Origin: Sphingobacterium sp. UBA6711
GTDB lineage: Bacteria > Bacteroidota > Bacteroidia > Sphingobacteriales > Sphingobacteriaceae
NCBI GenBank assembly: GCA_002454415.1
Contig: DKIT01000067.1
Span: 138,173 to 148,278, forward strand
Reading direction: 5' to 3'
Length of the DNA stretch: 10,106 nt
In this document: positions 6,850 to 10,106 of the stretch, one piece after another
Layout of the letters: the number at the start of each line of letters is the position of its first letter
How positions within the stretch are numbered: the first letter of the stretch is position 1
Made by a program: the position numbers and the translations under genes
Notes under the pieces: model-generated
The model's input: only the letters and a program-made list of their open reading frames with translations
Database searches by the model: none
Told to the model about the DNA's origin: nothing

Positions 6850-6855
6850 GCTGAC

Positions 6856-7251
6856 TTAAAATGGAAGATCACCTTCATTTTCATCGGGAGGATTGGGAAT
6901 ATCTTCTTTAGCACTATTTGAGTCTGATAAAACCATGAAACTATCTACTTTAATTTCTGTGACATATTGTTTTACTCCGTCTACGTTCTCATAGTTACGG
7001 TAGGTGAGTTTGCCTTCAACCATGAGTTTGGTCCCACGCTGACATTTTTTTTCAATGGTATTGTTTTGATTGCCCCAAACAATGAGTGTATGCCATTGGA
7101 CTTCCTCAACCCACTCACCGGCTTTATTCTTGAAAAGATCATTGGTGGCCAAGCGTAATATGGAGTAATTTGTGCCGGTTGAAGTTGTCTTAATGATTGG
7201 GTCATTGCCGAGATGGCCAACTAATTGTACTTTGTTACGTAATGTGCTCAT
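6856..7251 (-). CDS. ssb: Single-stranded DNA-binding protein
   Basis: This 131-residue SSB binds single-stranded DNA as an oligomer in replication, repair and recombination. The OB-fold spans about 4-108, with the usual opening LRNKVQLVGHLGNDPII, the central VQWHTLIVWG (51-60), GTKLMVEGKLTYRNYE (73-88) and a YVTEIKVDSF strand. A short disordered acidic tail (111-131) ends in GDLPF, the tip that recruits partner proteins such as repair enzymes. The linker is short, as is common for Bacteroidota SSBs. The gene is monocistronic here: it ends in a bidirectional terminator and diverges from the zinc-ribbon gene across 174 nt. A second ssb elsewhere in the genome cannot be excluded. Confidence 0.95.
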   Translation of the reverse strand: MSTLRNKVQLVGHLGNDPIIKTTSTGTNYSILRLATNDLFKNKAGEWVEEVQWHTLIVWGNQNNTIEKKCQRGTKLMVEGKLTYRNYENVDGVKQYVTEIKVDSFMVLSDSNSAKEDIPNPPDENEGDLPF

Positions 7252-7353
7252 GTGTCTAATTTTTAAATGTTTTTAATAATTCTTATTTTAGTTGATGGTC
7301 ATTGGCTTCTATTGCCGAATGATCTTAAGCAAAGGTGAAAAGAGAAATTGATC

Positions 7354-7391
7354 ATAGTCGTCTATTTACCATTTGTATTCGACTATAGTCG
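7354..7391. promoter_or_regulatory. Palindrome CGACTATAGTCG and extra half-site between ssb and zinc-ribbon gene
   Basis: CGACTATAGTCG at 7380-7391 is a perfect 12-bp palindrome. The heptamer ATAGTCG also occurs at 7354-7360, exactly 31 bp (about three helical turns) from its copy at 7385-7391. A TTGTCG variant follows at 7406-7411. TTTG at 7372-7375 and TAACCGTTTG at about 7396-7405 are possible -33 and -7 elements for the rightward gene, so the palindrome would lie between them. The arrangement suggests an operator, but no local regulator gene is intact. Confidence 0.35.
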
Positions 7392-7425
7392 ATTGTAACC
7401 GTTTGTTGTCGTTTAATATTCCGTT

Positions 7426-7791
7426 ATGAGTTCTGTCGAGAGAGCATGCCTTGAATGTGGTATGAGTATACATGGCCGTTCTGACAAGCGATTTTGTGAT
7501 GATGCTTGTCGGAATGCATATAACAATAAATTAAATAGCGACCAGACTAATCTGGTGCGAAATGTGAATAATATCCTACGAAAAAATCGCCGTATTTTAT
7601 TGGATACGTTGAACGGAGAGGGTATGGTCAAAATACAACGAGAAAAGTTAAAGCGATTGGGATTTGATTTTAAATTCCATACCCATACTTTTTCCAATAA
7701 CAAAGGACAGACTTACAGTTTTATTTATGAAACAGGTTATCTGCTGTTGGAAAAGGATTGGGTATTGATCGTTCAAAAGAAACCGCTATGA
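7426..7791 (+). CDS. Small zinc-ribbon protein, function unknown
   Basis: This 121-residue protein has an N-terminal treble-clef/zinc-ribbon-like motif with four cysteines: Cys8, Cys11 (CLECG), Cys24 and Cys28 (FCDDAC). It is followed by RNAYNNK, a layout familiar from small Bacteroidota hypothetical proteins resembling the DUF2116 zinc-ribbon family. The middle (about 36-80) is helical and basic, with NVNNILRKNRRILLDTL and REKLKRLGFDF. The C-terminus is beta-rich (FKFHTHTFSNNKGQTYSFIYETGYLLLEKDWVLIVQ). A nucleic-acid role is plausible given the zinc motif, basic helix and the divergent ssb neighbour, but nothing proves it. It starts at ATG 7426 without an obvious Shine-Dalgarno sequence, as usual in this phylum. 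Confidence 0.82.
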   Translation: MSSVERACLECGMSIHGRSDKRFCDDACRNAYNNKLNSDQTNLVRNVNNILRKNRRILLDTLNGEGMVKIQREKLKRLGFDFKFHTHTFSNNKGQTYSFIYETGYLLLEKDWVLIVQKKPL

Positions 7792-7812
7792 TTTTGAGCG
7801 CAATTGATTCAT

Positions 7813-8243
7813 TTAGTTTGCAGAACTGAGCTTGGCCTTTCTTATTGCGATATAATTAGAAATAGTAAACGTTAGAATCACGATGTAATAACATACTGGG
7901 ATGAGTAAAAATAGGCACTATTGAAGATGTCGCTTAAAAAAGACGGTAGTGCAATCTTAAAAAAATCTGCGATAATGATATAGCCTATGAAACTTCCGAG
8001 AAAAAATAGTCCAACAGCATGTATTACAATGATTTTTTTTAGGTGTTTACTGTATAAGGGGTCTTTGTTTTGTTTCGTATAGCCCATAATTGCTGGCACC
8101 AATAACCCTAATAATGGATTGACCAGAAAGGTGAGCTGCACTGTTCTCAGCGATACCCCCGCTTAATCGGCGAGTTCCTGCTGCGTTAATCCCTTACGTT
8201 TTCTTGATAGTTTGATTAATTGACTAGCTGATTGAATTTCCAT
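7813..8243 (-). pseudogene. Decayed XRE regulator with C-terminal membrane segments
   Basis: From the ATG at 8243 the minus strand reads MEIQSASQLIKLSRKRKGLTQ followed by QELAD, a TAA stop (8165-8163), then AGVSLRTVQ: a clean start of an XRE helix-turn-helix with one in-frame nonsense codon. Directly after RTVQ, where RxEnG and the rest of the DNA-binding domain should follow, the same frame jumps to a membrane region (LVNPLLGLLVPAIMGYTKQNKDP, in pieces, then VGLFFLGSFIGYIII). So roughly 60-90 residues appear deleted. The frame stops at 7878, but a different frame continues with CYYIVILTFTISNYIAIRK, a plausible last membrane segment, to a TAA at 7813. Intact relatives in Bacteroidota pair an XRE domain with DUF4870-like membrane helices. 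Three separate lesions make this non-functional as such; a residual membrane peptide from the GTG at 8141 is possible but unlikely. Confidence 0.85.
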
Positions 8244-8347
8244 AGTCCAAATATGGGGAAATAGTCGTTGAATTTCAGCGAAATTGATGCGACAATAATA
8301 TGCCAATTTTGTGCTTTGCGATATAACCGATTAATAATCAAAAGTTT
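8244..8347. other. Leader region of the pseudogene, nothing clear
   Basis: No ORF, strong promoter or hairpin is convincing here. One more copy of the heptamer ATAGTCG occurs at 8261-8267, the same word found twice between ssb and the zinc-ribbon gene. CATATTTG on the minus strand just before the pseudogene start resembles a -7 element but lacks a -33 partner. Confidence 0.4.
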
Positions 8348-8378
8348 TTTGGAATTTGGTAAATATTTTTAATCTTTG
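8348..8378 (+). promoter_or_regulatory. Bacteroidota-type promoter
   Basis: TTTG at 8348-8351 is followed after exactly 19 nt by AATCTTTG at 8371-8378, matching the -33 TTTG and -7 TAnnTTTG elements in all but one position (or in full as TA-n3-TTTG from 8370). Transcription would begin near 8385, about 30 nt before the small ORF at 8415 and about 280 nt before the TPR gene. Confidence 0.55.
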
Positions 8379-8414
8379 CAATTCAATAGAGTATTTAATT
8401 AAAAACGGAAGAAT

Positions 8415-8495
8415 ATGTTTGAAATATCAGAAAATCCCGCTTCGTCCACAGAGAAGATTCTCGGGAATATTCTTCGGAATACCGCCCTGTCCTAA
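8415..8495 (+). CDS. Possible 26-residue ORF behind the promoter
   Basis: ATG at 8415, TAA at 8493-8495. GGAAG stands 5-9 nt before the ATG, an unusually good Shine-Dalgarno-like sequence for this window. The encoded peptide starts MFEISENPASSTEK and contains a tandem ILGN/ILRN, which at DNA level is a 12-bp direct repeat (8457-8480) with two mismatches. It has no signal peptide or membrane segment. It could be a genuine small protein, a leader peptide for the downstream structured region and TPR gene, or the remnant of a decayed gene next to the neighbouring pseudogene. I do not recognise it. Confidence 0.35.
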   Translation: MFEISENPASSTEKILGNILRNTALS

Positions 8496-8505
8496 TCTTC
8501 TTTCT

Positions 8506-8591
8506 TAATACGTTAAGTAACCTACGTTGCTATTGGCTAGAACTTGGCGCTCTAGATAGTAGTCTATTTTTCCAATGTACTTAACTTATTA
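8506..8591 (+). ncRNA. Nested inverted repeats: candidate structured RNA or small MITE-like element
   Basis: The outer arms TAATACGTTAAGTA and TACTTAACTTATTA (8507-8519 with 8578-8590, extending one pair to 8506/8591) match at all but one position, with 8 contiguous perfect pairs (8512-8519 with 8578-8585). Inside, ATTGG (8532-8536) pairs with CCAAT (8572-8576). Within that, CTAGA (8537-8541) pairs with TCTAG (8551-8555), and ATAG (8556-8559) with CTAT (8564-8567). As RNA this gives a long stem, an 11-nt bulge on the 5' side, and a junction with two hairpins. It lies downstream of a good promoter and before the TPR gene. I cannot assign it to a known family; a miniature transposable element with 14-bp terminal repeats is the main alternative. 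Confidence 0.4.
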
Positions 8592-8604
8592 TGGAGTTTT
8601 AAAA

Positions 8605-8641
8605 ATCCAGCTACTTTCGCGGGTACTTATCATAGCTGGAT
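8605..8641 (+). promoter_or_regulatory. 9-bp perfect hairpin in the TPR gene leader
   Basis: ATCCAGCTA (8605-8613) pairs perfectly with TAGCTGGAT (8633-8641) around a 19-nt loop, ending 26 nt before the TPR start codon. There is no T-run after it, so it is not a standard terminator. TTATC (8628-8632) could alternatively pair with GATAA (8639-8643), giving two mutually exclusive folds, as in leader-based regulation (inference). Confidence 0.35.
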
Positions 8642-8667
8642 AAGAATGTAATGTTTTAGAAAATTTT

Positions 8668-9198
8668 ATGAATTCAGTAAATAAATATGTCCTTCAGGCG
8701 CTGGATAACTATCCTTGCTACTTGGAGGAAACGATGGAATCGTTGTCCTATGCTTTGTCTTACGACGAGTCCAATACAATGGCACTGTGCTTGATGGGGA
8801 GGGTTCATGCCGAACAGCTGTTTGACTACGTGCAGGCAAAAAAGTATTTTCAGGAAGCGTTGGGTCATAATGTGCAAGCACTCGAAATCTATCCTTATTT
8901 TATTCAGACATTGATTGAGATGGGCGAATATGATGCTGCCAAAAAGACGATTAAATTTGCATTGACATTGCCAGGAATGCCTTTAACGGGAATTTGGATT
9001 AAAAAATCGCTTTTATTTGAAAAAATGAGAAAATACAAAAAGGCACTGAAGGCGTTAAAGATGGCAAAACTTGAAAATTTAGATCCGGATTTTTCGTCAA
9101 GCTTTAATTCGATCGAAGATCGAATTAAAGGGAAACAGGAAATTAAGAACGGGAGTGAAAAAGAAAATAAGAAAAATAGGAAAAACACCCGAAAATAA
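8668..9198 (+). CDS. TPR-repeat protein
   Basis: This 176-residue cytoplasmic protein is made of tetratricopeptide-like helical repeats, which serve protein-protein interaction. Repeats are readable at about 37-70 (ALCLMGRVHAEQLFDYVQAKKYFQEAL), 71-104 (IYPYFIQTLIEMGEYDAAKKTIKFAL) and 108-140 (KSLLFEKMRKYKKALKALKMAK, cited in part), with a partial one before them. The consensus A/G/Y/A positions are well kept. The tail (154-176) is strongly Lys/Asn-rich and probably disordered. There is no signal peptide and no partner domain, so the binding partner is unknown. The ATG at 8668 is weakly spaced from any Shine-Dalgarno sequence. The leader upstream is long and structured, and the gene ends at a bidirectional terminator shared with metE. 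Confidence 0.85.
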   Translation: MNSVNKYVLQALDNYPCYLEETMESLSYALSYDESNTMALCLMGRVHAEQLFDYVQAKKYFQEALGHNVQALEIYPYFIQTLIEMGEYDAAKKTIKFALTLPGMPLTGIWIKKSLLFEKMRKYKKALKALKMAKLENLDPDFSSSFNSIEDRIKGKQEIKNGSEKENKKNRKNTRK

Positions 9199-9247
9199 TC
9201 TCACACTATCCGGATAACAGTTTTGTTTTGAACTAAGGTCCAATAAA

Positions 9248-9279
9248 AAAGCCCTAGCTGAAATTTCATCTAGGGCTTT
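9248..9279. terminator. Bidirectional intrinsic terminator between TPR gene and metE
   Basis: AAAGCCCTAG (9248-9257) pairs with CTAGGGCTTT (9270-9279). The interior TGAAATTTCA continues the palindrome with a single C/T mismatch pair, giving an almost perfect 32-bp hairpin. It is flanked by A-runs on the left and TTTAT on the right and lies between convergent genes ending at 9198 and 9298. Confidence 0.93.
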
Positions 9280-9297
9280 ATCAATATAGTTTAAGAA

Positions 9298-10106
9298 TTA
9301 TTCTGCTCTTAAGATTTTCGCAGCCTCAACCATCGACTCTAAAGCCGCTTTGGTTTCTGGCCAAGCACGAGTTTTCAAACCACAGTCAGGATTAACCCAA
9401 AGTTGTTCTGCTGGAACTACTGCTTTTGCTTTGCGCAATAGATCTACCATCTCGTCTTTGCTTGGTACACGTGGAGAGTGAATATCGTATACACCAGGAC
9501 CGATATCGTTCGGGTATTTGAAATCACCAGCGAAAGCATTCAATAATTTCATTTGAGAACGTGAAGTCTCAATCGTGATAACGTCAGCATCCATTGCAGC
9601 GATATCTTCGATCACATTATTGAACTCAGAGTAACACATGTGTGTGTGAATCTGTGTATCGTCTTCAACATTTGATGAAGAAACACGGAAAGCGCGTACT
9701 GCCCAGTTTAAGTAATCTTTTTGATCAGCTTTACGTAATGGTAAACCTTCACGAATCGCTGGTTCATCAATTTGGATGATTTTGATGCCTGCTTTTTCCA
9801 AGGCTTGTACTTCATCTAAGATTGCCAATGCAATTTGATAAGTTGTTGTTGAACGCGGTTGATCGTTACGTACGAAAGACCATTGTAAGATGGTAACAGG
9901 ACCAGTCAACATACCTTTAACCGGGCGGTTAGTCAATGATTGTGCATAAGAAGACCAACGTACAGTCATATCCTCTGGACGGTAAACATCACCATAGATA
10001 ATTGGAGGTTTAACACAACGTGAACCGTAAGACTGAACCCAGCCGTTTTGCGTGAAAGCGTATCCGGCTAACTGTTCACCGAAATATTCCACCATGTCAT
10101 TACGCT
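9298..10106 (-). CDS. metE: Cobalamin-independent methionine synthase MetE, C-terminal part (5' end outside window)
   Basis: The product transfers a methyl group from 5-methyltetrahydropteroyl-triglutamate to homocysteine, the last step of methionine synthesis, in the cytosol. The frame runs open through the right edge (RNDMVEYFGEQ), so the Met at 10095 is internal and only the last 268 residues of a protein of about 750-770 are present. They cover the C-terminal catalytic barrel. The zinc and homocysteine site is intact: HMC in THTHMCYSEF (His and Cys ligands), the Glu in ITIETSRSQ, and the Cys in WVNPDCGLKTR. GMLTGPVTILQWSF and IIQIDEPAIREGLPLR are standard family blocks. Codon use looks more uniform than in neighbouring genes, as expected of a highly expressed gene. 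Its promoter or any riboswitch lies outside the window. Confidence 0.97.
   Translation of the reverse strand, partial: RNDMVEYFGEQLAGYAFTQNGWVQSYGSRCVKPPIIYGDVYRPEDMTVRWSSYAQSLTNRPVKGMLTGPVTILQWSFVRNDQPRSTTTYQIALAILDEVQALEKAGIKIIQIDEPAIREGLPLRKADQKDYLNWAVRAFRVSSSNVEDDTQIHTHMCYSEFNNVIEDIAAMDADVITIETSRSQMKLLNAFAGDFKYPNDIGPGVYDIHSPRVPSKDEMVDLLRKAKAVVPAEQLWVNPDCGLKTRAWPETKAALESMVEAAKILRAE

Noticed and set aside
7878..8141. 87-residue membrane protein as an intact gene from a GTG codon
   Set aside because: Its first codons are the end of a helix-turn-helix motif whose start lies upstream in the same frame behind a stop codon, so it is part of a pseudogene.
8512..8585. GTTAAGT...ACTTAAC looks like the core sites of an integron attC element
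   Set aside because: attC sites read RYYYAAC...GTTRRRY, whereas here the two cores are in the opposite order (GTT first, AAC last). There is no integrase or cassette array nearby.
9298..10095. metE as a complete short gene starting at Met 10095
   Set aside because: The same frame continues upstream to the window edge with family-typical residues (RND before MVEYFG), so this Met is internal.

Overview
The window looks like an AT-rich Bacteroidota chromosome segment, most like Sphingobacterium or a relative. The support is the short A-rich leaders with weak Shine-Dalgarno sequences, TTTG / TAnnTTTG-type promoter elements, an SSB ending in DLPF, a lipoprotein with an FSSC lipobox, a secreted serine hydrolase with an 'xAQ' signal peptide, and the style of the MetE sequence. 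The genus is an inference from sequence style, not from a search. No rRNA, tRNA, CRISPR array or intact transposon is visible.

Layout. (1) Positions 1-1159, minus strand: a secreted class C beta-lactamase-like serine hydrolase whose 3' end lies outside the window. A hairpin at 1189-1231 separates it from the next gene. (2) Positions 1243-5434 (or 5458), minus strand: a compact five-gene operon. In transcription order it encodes a YbjN/Tir-chaperone-like protein, a PspA/IM30 protein, a 64-residue DUF4177-type protein, a YqiJ/NfeD-like membrane protein with an OB-fold, and a long YqiK-type flotillin. Spacings are 4 nt, a 14-nt overlap, 11 nt and 54 nt. (3) Position 5527, plus strand: a divergent XRE regulator whose C-terminal half resembles an S24/LexA domain that has lost its serine. 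A 17-bp palindrome lies in the shared promoter region. (4) A small lipoprotein (6399-6797, plus) faces ssb (6856-7251, minus) across a perfect 13-bp bidirectional terminator. (5) A zinc-ribbon protein (7426-7791, plus) diverges from ssb. It converges on a decayed XRE-plus-membrane regulator pseudogene (7813-8243, minus) carrying a nonsense codon, an internal deletion and a frameshift. (6) Positions 8244-8667 hold no long gene. They contain a good Bacteroidota-type promoter, a possible 26-codon ORF, a nested set of inverted repeats (8506-8591) that would fold as a branched RNA, and a further hairpin. (7) A TPR protein (8668-9198, plus) and the C-terminal part of metE (9298 to the right edge, minus) converge on a near-perfect bidirectional terminator.

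How the genes fit together. The centre of the window is a membrane-maintenance cassette. PspA-type proteins bind stressed membranes, and YqiJ/NfeD and YqiK/flotillin form a membrane microdomain pair. The YbjN-like and DUF4177 proteins are probable accessory partners. The divergent regulator is the obvious candidate to control the cassette. The remaining genes (ssb, metE, lipoprotein, TPR) look like ordinary housekeeping or lineage-specific genes. The least explained DNA is the structured stretch at 8348-8641.
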